From Alphaproteobacteria bacterium (lineage in GTDB: Bacteria; Myxococcota_A; UBA796; CAJQPC01), in contig JACKEV010000009.1 of NCBI GenBank assembly GCA_020632795.1, positions 1-64,000 on the forward strand: a DNA stretch of 64,000 nt, written 5' to 3'. Positions 25,622-33,301 of the stretch are shown in pieces (the stretch's first letter is position 1; each line of letters opens with the position of its first letter). Below the pieces are notes generated by a model. The model was not told where the DNA came from. It ran no database searches and saw nothing but the letters and a program-made list of their open reading frames with translations. Both the position numbers and the translations under genes were made by a program.

Positions 25622-26863
25622 ATGCTCGCCCTGCTCCTGCTCGCCTGTGCCCCCGACGAGGAGACCGGCCCGCCGACCTGGCACGCCGACGTCTCTCCCG
25701 CGCTCACGTCCCACTGCGTGCGCTGCCACAGCGCCGACGGCCAGGGCCCCGGCGACTTCACCGACTACGCCCAGGTCGTGGACTGGCAGCCCTACATGAT
25801 CGACGCCATCGACCGCGGCGACATGGCGCCGCCGGTCTCCGACCCCGAGTGCCGGGACTACGTGGGCTCCGAGCACCTGGTGAACGACCCCACGCTGTCC
25901 GCCACCCTGGCGGCCTGGGCCGAGGCCGGCTTCCCCGAAGGCGACCCCGCCGACGCCCCGGACGTCACCCCCATCGAGACGTCGATCGCCGACCCCGACC
26001 TGGAGATCTTCCTGCCCGCGCCCTACACGCCCACCTTCTCGGACCCCGACAACCCGGGCAACGAGTACCGCTGCTTCGCCATCGAGCACGGCCAGAGCGA
26101 GACCTTCTACGTCAAGCGCATGGCCCCGATCATCGACCAGACGCCCATCGTGCACCACGCCCTGCTGTTCACCGTGCAGGACGAGGACATCCCCGAGCAC
26201 GACCCCGAGGCCGGCTGGGACTGCATCGACGACGCCTTCATCGGCGGCTCCAGCGTGGGCGCGGTGCTCTCGGGCAACGGCATGGTGGGGGCCTGGGCGC
26301 CGGGCATGCTGCCCATCGGCTTCGAGGGGGACGCCGGCCTGCGGGTCACCCCGGACATGAAGATGGTCATCCAGCTCCACTACTACGACGCCGGGCCCGA
26401 GACCCGGGGGCTGCCCGACCAGTCGGGCTGGGCCTTCGAGACCACCGACGAGGTCGACCGGCCCATCCTCATCGCCCCGCTGGGCATCTTCAACTTCCGG
26501 ATCCCGGCGGGCGTCGAGGCGTACACCGACACCCGCACCTACCAGCTCCCCATCCCGCTCCGGGTGTACGGCATGTTCCCCCACATGCACGTCCTGGGCA
26601 CCCGCTACGAGGTCACCGTCGACGGCGACGCCGGGGAGCGCTGCGCGGCCCGGGGCGACTACGACTTCGACAACCAGATCGGGTACATCTTCCGTGAGCC
26701 CCTGGACATCGAGTCCAACGACCTCGTCTCGATCTCCTGCACCTGGAACAACTCGACCTCCAACCCCGATCGCATCCACGACGAGCCCGAGGACGTCCGC
26801 TACGGCGAGCGCACCGACGAGGAGATGTGCTACGCCTTCTCGATGGTGAGCCTGGGGGACTGA
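25622..26863 (+). CDS. c-type-heme / copper type II monooxygenase fusion lipoprotein
   Basis: A short lipobox (LLLLAC, Cys9) anchors the protein. Residues 32-36 are a single CxxCH heme motif (CVRCH) within a small cytochrome-like domain (VSPALTSHC...GDMAPP, 24-71). Residues about 135-410 match the peptidylglycine/dopamine monooxygenase fold: CuH ligands H178-H179 (VHHALLF) and H253 (QLHYY); CuM ligands H321 and H323 (FPHMHVLG) and M402 (EEMC). All six copper ligands of PHM are thus present. The heme domain could deliver the electrons that ascorbate gives in animals. The substrate is unknown. Confidence 0.87.
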   Translation: MLALLLLACAPDEETGPPTWHADVSPALTSHCVRCHSADGQGPGDFTDYAQVVDWQPYMIDAIDRGDMAPPVSDPECRDYVGSEHLVNDPTLSATLAAWAEAGFPEGDPADAPDVTPIETSIADPDLEIFLPAPYTPTFSDPDNPGNEYRCFAIEHGQSETFYVKRMAPIIDQTPIVHHALLFTVQDEDIPEHDPEAGWDCIDDAFIGGSSVGAVLSGNGMVGAWAPGMLPIGFEGDAGLRVTPDMKMVIQLHYYDAGPETRGLPDQSGWAFETTDEVDRPILIAPLGIFNFRIPAGVEAYTDTRTYQLPIPLRVYGMFPHMHVLGTRYEVTVDGDAGERCAARGDYDFDNQIGYIFREPLDIESNDLVSISCTWNNSTSNPDRIHDEPEDVRYGERTDEEMCYAFSMVSLGD

Positions 26864-27044
26864 TGCGGGGCAGCCGGGGTGACATCGTCACCGTGTCCGG
26901 CCCGCCAGCGTGATAGAACGATGTGGAGCAGGACGGCGGCGTCGCCGGCCTGTGTGACGTCGCCTGCCGGCTCCTCAGGTCGGCGGGCAGGCGGGGCCGT
27001 CCACGCCTCGGCACCGCTGCACCACCGCCACGGAGAACGAGCCC

Positions 27045-28835
27045 ATGTTGGAGCGCGAACATCGTCAGCCCACCCCGAGCACCGGTGGCCCGATCGGCCC
27101 CTCCGCCGACAGCCCCGATCACACCCAGGCCGTCCGGGACGCCGCTGGCGGCCAGCTCGACGCCTCCACCATGGCCGGGCTCAGCGACGGCCTGGGCAAC
27201 GCCGCGGTCGCCGAGCTGCTCGCGGCCCAGCAGCAGACCTACACCGTGCAGTCCGGCGACACCCTCAGCAAGATCGCCCGCGCCGTGCTGGGGGACTCCA
27301 GCCGCTACATGGAGATCTTCGAGGCGAACGCGGACCAGCTCTCCAGCCCGAACGCGATCCGCGTCGGCCAGGTGCTGCGCATCCCCAGCAGCGCGCCCGC
27401 GGTCGAGGAGCAGCCCACCGAGCAGGCGCCTGTGGAGCAGCCCGCTGTGGAGCAGCCCGCTGTGGAGCAGCCTGTCGAGACGGCTCCCGTGGAGCAGGCG
27501 CCCGTCGAGACGGCCCCGGTCGAGACGGCTCCGGTAGAGACGACCCCCGAGGTCACCGAGGAGCCCGCCGCGCCGGAGGGCACCACCTACACGGTGCAGG
27601 CGGGCGACACCCTCGGCCGCATCGCCGCGCAGGTGCTGGGTGACTCCCGGCGTTACATGGAGATCTTCGAGGCGAACGCCGACCAGCTCTCCAGCCCGAA
27701 CGCCATCTCGATCGGTCAGGTGCTGCGCATCCCCGCCCAGCAGCCGGTCGTCTCGGAGACCCCGCCGGAGCAGACCACCGAGACCACCACCGAGACCACC
27801 GAGCAGCAGACCACCGAGCAGCAGACCGAGACCGGCAACCAGGAGCCCACCGAGGAGACCCAGGAGCAGACCACGGTGGCCGAGGGCCACGCCATCACCG
27901 ACAACTTCGCCCTGGTCCGCACCGATCCCCCCGAGCTGGCCAGCACCGAGACCGTCATCCCGGTGGGCACCATCGTCGAGATCGTCGAGGAGACCACCAA
28001 GAACGGCCGCGAGTACGTCAAGGTCAGCGAGCCCGCCCAGGGCGAGGGCGAGGAGGCCACCGTCTGGGGCTGGACCTCGAAGGCCAACCTGGGCAGCGCC
28101 AAGGAGTTCGACACCTCCTTGGAGCACGACGACCAGATCCCCCTCCAGGGCCTGCGCGGCCTGGAGCGCAAGATGGCCGTCATCCACAACACCAAGGGCG
28201 GCTTCCTGGAGGAGCAGTCCAACGCGCTGGGCATCGACGTGGCCGCCGCGGCCGGCACCCTGCAGGTCGAGTCCCGGGGCGCGGGCTTCTCCAACGACGG
28301 CCGGCAGATCATCCGGTTCGAGAACCACGTCTTCTATGACCAGTGGGGCAACCGCAACCGCGACACCTTCAACGAGCACTTCCAGTACAGCTCCGGGCAG
28401 CGCTGGAAGGGCCACAAGTGGCGGCGCAACGCGACCGACGCCTGGCAGACCTTCCACGGCAACCAGGACAGCGAGTACGAGGTCCTGGAGTTCGCCCGCA
28501 GCCTGGACGACACCGGGGCGCTCAAGTCCATCTCGATGGGCGCGGCGCAGATCATGGGCTTCAACCACGAGTCCCAGGGCTTCGACACGGTCCAGGAGAT
28601 GTTCGAATCCTTCGACACGGGCATCAAGCCCCAGCTCGAGGGTCTGTTCACCTACATCGAGGGCAACAACACCTGCCTCACCGGCCTGCGCAACGGCGAC
28701 TACGTGCAGTTCGCCCGGGGCTACAACGGCTCGGGCCAGGCCGAGACCTACGGGGGCTTGATCGAGGACGCGGCGGCGGCATACAGGCGGGTCCTGGCCA
28801 ACCATCGGGCCAGGCAGCAGAACACGGAGTCCTGA
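27045..28835 (+). CDS. LysM-LysM-SH3-like N-acetylmuramidase
   Basis: The protein is 596 aa without a signal peptide. Residues 1-62 form a polar leader ending in LGNAAVAELL, like the GNxAVxxLL motif at the N-termini of many contractile-injection-associated proteins. LysM1 is at 66-113 and LysM2 at 182-229 (YTVQ[S/A]GDTL...IFEANADQLSSPNAI). They are joined by PVEQ/PVETA and TTE-rich linkers. An SH3-like segment follows at about 285-350, then an N-acetylmuramidase domain (DUF3380 type) at about 375-590 with catalytic candidate E409 in LQVESRGAGF and DGRQIIRFENHVFYDQ. It cleaves peptidoglycan by family. It is coupled to the next lipoprotein gene. Confidence 0.9.
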   Translation: MLEREHRQPTPSTGGPIGPSADSPDHTQAVRDAAGGQLDASTMAGLSDGLGNAAVAELLAAQQQTYTVQSGDTLSKIARAVLGDSSRYMEIFEANADQLSSPNAIRVGQVLRIPSSAPAVEEQPTEQAPVEQPAVEQPAVEQPVETAPVEQAPVETAPVETAPVETTPEVTEEPAAPEGTTYTVQAGDTLGRIAAQVLGDSRRYMEIFEANADQLSSPNAISIGQVLRIPAQQPVVSETPPEQTTETTTETTEQQTTEQQTETGNQEPTEETQEQTTVAEGHAITDNFALVRTDPPELASTETVIPVGTIVEIVEETTKNGREYVKVSEPAQGEGEEATVWGWTSKANLGSAKEFDTSLEHDDQIPLQGLRGLERKMAVIHNTKGGFLEEQSNALGIDVAAAAGTLQVESRGAGFSNDGRQIIRFENHVFYDQWGNRNRDTFNEHFQYSSGQRWKGHKWRRNATDAWQTFHGNQDSEYEVLEFARSLDDTGALKSISMGAAQIMGFNHESQGFDTVQEMFESFDTGIKPQLEGLFTYIEGNNTCLTGLRNGDYVQFARGYNGSGQAETYGGLIEDAAAAYRRVLANHRARQQNTES

Positions 28836-28836
28836 C

Positions 28837-29424
28837 TTGCGCCGTCCCCTGATCGCTTCGTTCCTCCTCCTCTTCTCCCTGACTGCGTGCTCCGGCGCGC
28901 AGCACGACCCGGCGCCGGAGGCGCCCGCTGCAGAGCCCGCGCCCGCCGCGGCGCCTGCGGCGGCGCCCGCCCCTGCGCCCAAGGAGCCCGAGATGCCCGC
29001 TCCCACCACCCACGGCCACTGCGCGGCCGACGAGCAGCTCCTCTTCTCCGCCCCCCTGGCCGACAAGCCCGGCAAGATCGTCTCGATCTGCGGCTCGAAG
29101 GACCTCGGCGAGGGCACGGGGTACCTCCAGTACCGCTTCGGCGCCCCCGGCGCGGTCGAGCTGGAGTTCCCCGCCTCCCGCGACGGGTCCCGCGGCGCGT
29201 TCACCTACAGCCGGCACACCGGCCCCCAGGTGACCTACCTCGCGGTGGCCTTCGAGAACGAAGGGCACAAGTACGAGATCTACGACGACTTCAACTACGG
29301 CGAGACCGCCCGGGGCATCCGCATCACCCCGCCGGGCAAGGACCCCATCGAGCTGGCGCTGGGCGAGCCCGAGGGCAGCCTGATGAAGCTGGAGGGCGTG
29401 GTGCCCGAGGTGCCCGCCGAGTGA
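28837..29424 (+). CDS. lipoprotein of the KIVSIC...YLQYRFG family
   Basis: TTG 28837 starts one base after the muramidase stop (GGAG 7 nt upstream), so the two are translationally coupled. The lipobox is LTAC, then an Ala/Pro linker to about residue 60. The globular part has KPGKIVSICGSKDLGEGTGYLQYRFG, PGAVELEFPASRDGSRGAFTYSRHTGPQVTYLAVAFENEGHKYEIYDDF in successive blocks. I recall a widespread but unnamed proteobacterial family with this pattern. Its position after a muramidase gene and envelope location make an inhibitor or immunity role conceivable; this is inference. Confidence 0.75.
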   Translation: MRRPLIASFLLLFSLTACSGAQHDPAPEAPAAEPAPAAAPAAAPAPAPKEPEMPAPTTHGHCAADEQLLFSAPLADKPGKIVSICGSKDLGEGTGYLQYRFGAPGAVELEFPASRDGSRGAFTYSRHTGPQVTYLAVAFENEGHKYEIYDDFNYGETARGIRITPPGKDPIELALGEPEGSLMKLEGVVPEVPAE

Positions 29425-29425
29425 C

Positions 29426-29453
29426 TTGACGTCGGCGGGACCGTGCTTATCTC
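29426..29453 (+). promoter_or_regulatory. putative sigma-70 promoter of the DUF2652-SRPBCC gene
   Basis: TTGACG (29426-29431), a 16-bp spacer and TATCTC (29448-29453) are followed 21 nt later by ATG 29475. It begins directly after the lipoprotein stop, separating the two transcription units. Confidence 0.5.
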
Positions 29454-29474
29454 CGGGGCGGCCGGAGGTCTGTG

Positions 29475-30548
29475 ATGTCTGGTGCCGGAGCGGGCTGGCT
29501 GGTCCTGGCGGACATCAGCGGCTACACCGGGTTCTTCGCGGGCGCGGAGCCCGAGCACGCCCAGGACATCCTGGAGTCGCTGCTGCGGGGCATCCTGGAC
29601 CACGTCCGGGCCCCGCTGCGCCTGGTCAAGGTCGAGGGTGACGCGGTGTTCTCGGTGGCCGAGGGCGCCGCGCTGCCCGACGGCAACGCCCTGATCGCCA
29701 CCCTGGCGGACTGCTACCACGACTTCCGGCTCCAGCTCGACGTCGTCGGCTACCGCTCGACCTGCGACTGCGCAGCCTGCGAGAACGCCCCCAAGCTGGA
29801 CCTCAAGTTCATCGTACACCGCGGCACCTGGCTGCCCCAGAGCCTCGGCGGGGTGGACGACGTGGTCGGGCCCGACGTCATCCTGGCCCACAAGCTGCTC
29901 AAGAACGCCGTCGCCGAGCAGCGCGGCACCCGGGGCTACGTGCTGGCCACCCGGGCCGCGCTCCAGTCCATCGATCGCGACGACTTCGTGCCCCACGTCG
30001 AGCAGCCCGAGGCGCTGGATGAGGTCCCCTGCGGGGTCCTGGACCTCCACCCGCTCTACGACGCGATCCGCGAGGCCGGGGCGCGCTCGGTGAGCCCGGA
30101 CGACGCCGAGATCTCCATCGCCTACGAGGTGGACGCCCCTCCGTCGGCCACCTGGGACTGGCACATCACCCCGGGCCTGCGCGAGCGGTGGGACGACGTG
30201 GACGGCTGGGCGCTGGCCCCGGGCCCGCAGGGGGCCTACGGGGTGGGGGCCCAGGGCCACTGCGCCCACGGCGGCGTGGACCAGCCCATCACGGTGACCG
30301 AGTGGCTGCCGTTCAGGCGGTTCACCTTCGAGACCCGCGAGATCGCCAAGGGCCTCAAGTGGTTCCCGGCGGTGCGCTCCACCTTCGTGTTCACCGCGCT
30401 GCCCGACGGGCGCAGCCGGGTCGAGAGCCACACCATCATGCTCAGCAAGGGCGTGCGGGCCTGGCTGCTGCGCAAGCTCATCGGGGCGCGCATCCTCGGC
30501 GGGATGGACGCGCGCGTGGCGAGGCTGAACGCGGTCCTGGCGTCTTGA
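29475..30548 (+). CDS. DUF2652 (cyclase-like) - SRPBCC fusion protein
   Basis: ATG 29475 is preferred over GTG 29472 because GGAGG is then 6 nt away. Residues 1-190 match DUF2652, a class III nucleotide-cyclase-like fold: WLVLADISGYTGFFAG, LVKVEGDAVFSV, STCDCAACENAPKLDLKFIVH and HGxx-like LAHKLLKNAV. Residues about 205-355 form a START/SRPBCC ligand-binding domain (ISIAYEVDAPPSATWDWHI, WLPFRRFTFETREIAKG, RVESHTIML). Cytosolic. The cyclase domain keeps the two Asp positions (D14, D58) that could bind metal, but activity is unproven. The TTGA overlap couples it to the RNA methyltransferase gene. Confidence 0.82.
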   Translation: MSGAGAGWLVLADISGYTGFFAGAEPEHAQDILESLLRGILDHVRAPLRLVKVEGDAVFSVAEGAALPDGNALIATLADCYHDFRLQLDVVGYRSTCDCAACENAPKLDLKFIVHRGTWLPQSLGGVDDVVGPDVILAHKLLKNAVAEQRGTRGYVLATRAALQSIDRDDFVPHVEQPEALDEVPCGVLDLHPLYDAIREAGARSVSPDDAEISIAYEVDAPPSATWDWHITPGLRERWDDVDGWALAPGPQGAYGVGAQGHCAHGGVDQPITVTEWLPFRRFTFETREIAKGLKWFPAVRSTFVFTALPDGRSRVESHTIMLSKGVRAWLLRKLIGARILGGMDARVARLNAVLAS

Positions 30549-31600
30549 TCCACCTGACCACCAACGGGGGGCTGGAGGACCTCGCCGCCGCCGAGCTGCG
30601 GGCCCACGCCGCCGCGCTCGGGATCCCGCTGGGCGAGGTGGTGGAGAAGCCCGACGGGCGCCGCGGGCGGGTGGGCTTCGACGCGGCCCCCGAGGACCTC
30701 CCCGCGCTGATCCCGGGCCTGCGCGCGATCCACCACGCCCTGCGGCCCCTCACCCGGTTCACGCTGCCCGCGGAGGGGGCGCTGGCCGAGATCTGCGCGC
30801 AGACCGCCGCGCTGGACTTCCCCGAGCTGCACACCGCCGGGACCTTCCGCGTCACCGCCTCCCGAAAGGGCCGCCACGCCTTCAACAGCGTCGACGTGCA
30901 GGTGGAGGCCGGCGCGGTCATCGTGGAGCGCTGGGGGCTGCCGGTGCGCCTCAAGCAGCCCGACCTGGAGCTCCGCTACGAGATCATGGACGAGCGGGTC
31001 GAGGTGTCGGTGCAGCTCACCCACGCGCCCCTGAGCCGCCGCCACCCCCGCCCGGCGCCGCTGCGCACCGCGCTGGGCGCGAACGTGGCCTGGGCGCTCC
31101 TGACCCTCGCCAACCGGGACCGCCCGCCCCCCGCGGCGCTGCTCGATCCCTGTGTGGGCTCGGGCACGCTGCTCCTGGAGGCCGCCCAGCTCTGGCCCGA
31201 GGCCCGGCTGTTCGCGGGGGACGGCTTCGAGAAGCCCGCCGCCGCCGCCCGCGCCAACCTGGCCGACGCCGGCATCGACGCCCTCGTCACCGTGGCCGAC
31301 GCCCGGGACATCGACGAGACCTTCGCCGGCCAGCGCTTCGATGTCATCGTCGCCAACCCGCCCTTCGGGGTGCGGCTGGGGGCGCAGATCGACTTCCGGG
31401 AGTGGTACATCGCCTTCCTGCGCGCGGCGGCCGGGGTGCTGGCGCCTGGCGGGCGCCTGGCGCTGCTCGCCCTCAAGCGCACCGCCTTCAACCGGGCCCT
31501 GCGCGAGGTGCCCCAGATGGGGCTCACCCACGTCCGGATCGTCGACATCGGCGGGCTGTTCCCCGGTCTGTTCGTGCTGGAGCGGCGCCCGGTGGAGTAG
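30545..31600 (+). CDS. THUMP-domain class I RNA methyltransferase (Trm14/RlmL-like)
   Basis: TTG 30545 overlaps the preceding stop (TTGA); no other start fits the conserved N-terminus IHLTTNGGLEDLAAAEL. A ferredoxin-like plus THUMP region covers residues 1-165. The Rossmann domain carries DPCVGSGTLLLEAA (201-214), the SAM-binding motif, and NPPFG (271-275), the N2-guanine catalytic motif. This is the layout of Trm14/TrmN tRNA m2G6 and RlmL-type enzymes (family knowledge); the exact RNA target is not resolved. It acts in the cytosol. Confidence 0.87.
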   Translation: MIHLTTNGGLEDLAAAELRAHAAALGIPLGEVVEKPDGRRGRVGFDAAPEDLPALIPGLRAIHHALRPLTRFTLPAEGALAEICAQTAALDFPELHTAGTFRVTASRKGRHAFNSVDVQVEAGAVIVERWGLPVRLKQPDLELRYEIMDERVEVSVQLTHAPLSRRHPRPAPLRTALGANVAWALLTLANRDRPPPAALLDPCVGSGTLLLEAAQLWPEARLFAGDGFEKPAAAARANLADAGIDALVTVADARDIDETFAGQRFDVIVANPPFGVRLGAQIDFREWYIAFLRAAAGVLAPGGRLALLALKRTAFNRALREVPQMGLTHVRIVDIGGLFPGLFVLERRPVE

Positions 31601-31603
31601 GCT
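31598..31603 (+). promoter_or_regulatory. TAGGCT hexamer 6 nt before the LysR start (leaderless candidate)
   Basis: The hexamer overlaps the stop of the RNA methyltransferase gene and ends 6 nt before ATG 31610. GGGAGG lies directly against the ATG, too close for ribosome binding, which strengthens the leaderless reading. This remains inference. Confidence 0.3.
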
Positions 31604-31609
31604 GGGAGG

Positions 31610-32500
31610 ATGGTAGACCTGGACTCCCTGCGCTGCTTCGTGGCCGCCGCCGAGCGCCTGAACTTCCGCGCCGCCGCTCGCCAGGTGGCGCTCTCTCCTG
31701 CGGCGTTCTCCGAGCGCATCAAGCGCCTGGAGGGCGAGCTGGGCGCGCTCCTGTTCGCCCGCACCACCCGGTCGGTGGCCCTGACCCCCGCGGGGGTCCG
31801 CCTGCTGCCCCAGGCTCGCCGCTGCCTGGACGAAGCCCAGCGCTGCGCGGCCGTGGTGACCGAGCATGGGCCCCGGCCACCCTTCGTGCTGCGCATCGGC
31901 ACCCGCTACGAGCTGGGCATGAGCTGGATCGTGCCCTCCCTGAGCGCCCTGGAGGAGCGCGAGCCCCAGCGCCGCCTCCACCTCAGCTTCGGCGACAGCC
32001 CGGAGCTCCTCCGAAAGCTCGATGAGGGCGAGATCGACGCGGTGGTGTCCAGCGTGCGCCTGACCCAGGGCGGGCTGGACTACGTGGTCCTGCACGCCGA
32101 GGAGTACGCCTTCGTGGGCCTGCCCGCGCTGTTCCGGGACCGGCCGCTGGAGGAGCCCCCCGACGCCGTGGACCACCACCTCCTGGACATCGCGGGGGAC
32201 CTGCCGCTGTTCCGGTACCTGATGGACGCGCTGGACTCCTCGGAGCCCTGGCCCTTCGGCCGGATGGAGATCCTGGGCACCATCGCGGCGGTGCGGTTCC
32301 GGGCGCTGGAGGGCGCCGGGGTGGCGGTGCTGCCGCTCTACTTCGTGCGGGACGACCTCGCGGCGGGGCGGCTGGTCCGGCTGCTGCCAGAGCTGTCGCT
32401 GCGCACCGACAGCTTCCGCCTGATCTGGCGGGCCCGCTCCCCCAAGGACCCCGACCTCCGGGTCCTGGCCGAGCAGCTCAAGGGGTTGCCCCTGCAGTGA
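31610..32500 (+). CDS. LysR family transcriptional regulator
   Basis: The protein is 296 aa. The winged HTH is at residues 4-62 (LDSLRCFVAAAERLNFRAAARQV, SERIKRLEGELGALLFART, LTPAG). The type 2 periplasmic-binding-protein effector domain is at about 92-290 (LRIGTRYELGMSWIVPSL, GEIDAVVSS, GAGVAVLPLYFV). It is an activator or repressor responding to a small ligand. The neighbouring genes do not reveal its targets. The stop lies inside the convergent lipoprotein gene (23-nt overlap). Confidence 0.92.
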   Translation: MVDLDSLRCFVAAAERLNFRAAARQVALSPAAFSERIKRLEGELGALLFARTTRSVALTPAGVRLLPQARRCLDEAQRCAAVVTEHGPRPPFVLRIGTRYELGMSWIVPSLSALEEREPQRRLHLSFGDSPELLRKLDEGEIDAVVSSVRLTQGGLDYVVLHAEEYAFVGLPALFRDRPLEEPPDAVDHHLLDIAGDLPLFRYLMDALDSSEPWPFGRMEILGTIAAVRFRALEGAGVAVLPLYFVRDDLAAGRLVRLLPELSLRTDSFRLIWRARSPKDPDLRVLAEQLKGLPLQ

Positions 32501-33227
32501 TGTCCCCGCAGCGCCCCTCGGCGCGCCACACCTTCATGCGCTCCTCCAGGCCGGGCAGGTCGTCGTCCTGGAAGCGGTGGGGCAGGGGGCCCTCGCAGGG
32601 CAGCTCTCCCTTGGAGAGGGCGTTCTCCAGGTAGTGGTCGTGCTGCTCCTTGACGACCTCCAGGCAGTACCGGCGCAGCCTGGGGTCGGCCACGGGGGCG
32701 CAGTGGGCCTTGGAGACCGGGTGGATGTCGTGGAGGGCCACCCGGTAGAGGTCCATCCAGGTCTGCCGGTGGTAGGGCTCCAGGGCGAAGCGGGTCAGGC
32801 TGGCCTGGACGTCGGTCTCGAACGCGCCGGGGACCGGCTTGCGCCCGAGCCAGGCGCGGAGCTGGGGGATGAACAGGTGACGCTCGCAGTGGGGCTGGAA
32901 GCGGCCTGCCTTCGCGCAGGGCCCGAGATCCTGCTGGGCGCGGGCCAGCCCGAAGAAGCACTCGTCCCGCTCGTAGCCGGTCAAGGTCTCGCAGAGCGCC
33001 TCGGTGAGGTGGGGGCGCTCATCGCCCAGGTTCTCCGCCATCGACCAGACGCAGCTCGCCTGCATGTCGGGGTCGGAGAGGTCGCCGCAGCGCTCGATCG
33101 CGGCCTCGGGATCCTGGTCCGCGAGCCGCAGCGCCTCGGCGTAGGCGTGGGCGTCGTCGACCGACGACCCCGCGTTCCCGCAGCCGAGCAGAGGGAGCAG
33201 CCAGGCAAGGAGCAGCATGATGTCCAC
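32478..33227 (-). CDS. cysteine-rich lipoprotein of unknown function
   Basis: GTG 33227 or ATG 33218 start the frame; neither has a good Shine-Dalgarno sequence. The lipobox LLGC gives a lipidated Cys16, followed by about 230 residues with some 11 cysteines spaced in C...C pairs (RCGDLSDPDMQASCVW, LCETLTGYERDECFFG, APVADPRLRRYCLEVV). This spacing resembles Sel1-like or helical disulfide repeats, but I do not name a family. Its 3-prime end overlaps the LysR gene convergently. Confidence 0.72.
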   Translation of the reverse strand: MDIMLLLAWLLPLLGCGNAGSSVDDAHAYAEALRLADQDPEAAIERCGDLSDPDMQASCVWSMAENLGDERPHLTEALCETLTGYERDECFFGLARAQQDLGPCAKAGRFQPHCERHLFIPQLRAWLGRKPVPGAFETDVQASLTRFALEPYHRQTWMDLYRVALHDIHPVSKAHCAPVADPRLRRYCLEVVKEQHDHYLENALSKGELPCEGPLPHRFQDDDLPGLEERMKVWRAEGRCGDITAGATP

Positions 33228-33268
33228 AGGATAGCATCCAACGCCGTGCGCGGCCTCCAGGACCGCGC

Positions 33269-33274
33269 TACCTT
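33269..33274 (+). promoter_or_regulatory. TACCTT -10-like hexamer upstream of lysAC
   Basis: It lies 27 nt before ATG 33302 in the gap between divergent genes and matches the TAnnnT pattern of other candidates here. No riboswitch-like (lysine box) leader fits in this 74-nt gap. Confidence 0.3.
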
Positions 33275-33301
33275 GCCGGCCCCTCCGGACCCGGGACCGA
33301 C

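Noticed and set aside
23993..26779. 928-codon open frame on the minus strand
   Set aside because: It is a shadow of the RavA-like, exported-protein and monooxygenase genes. It has no domain motifs, no ribosome binding site, and an Arg/Gly/Val-heavy composition typical of antisense high-GC frames.
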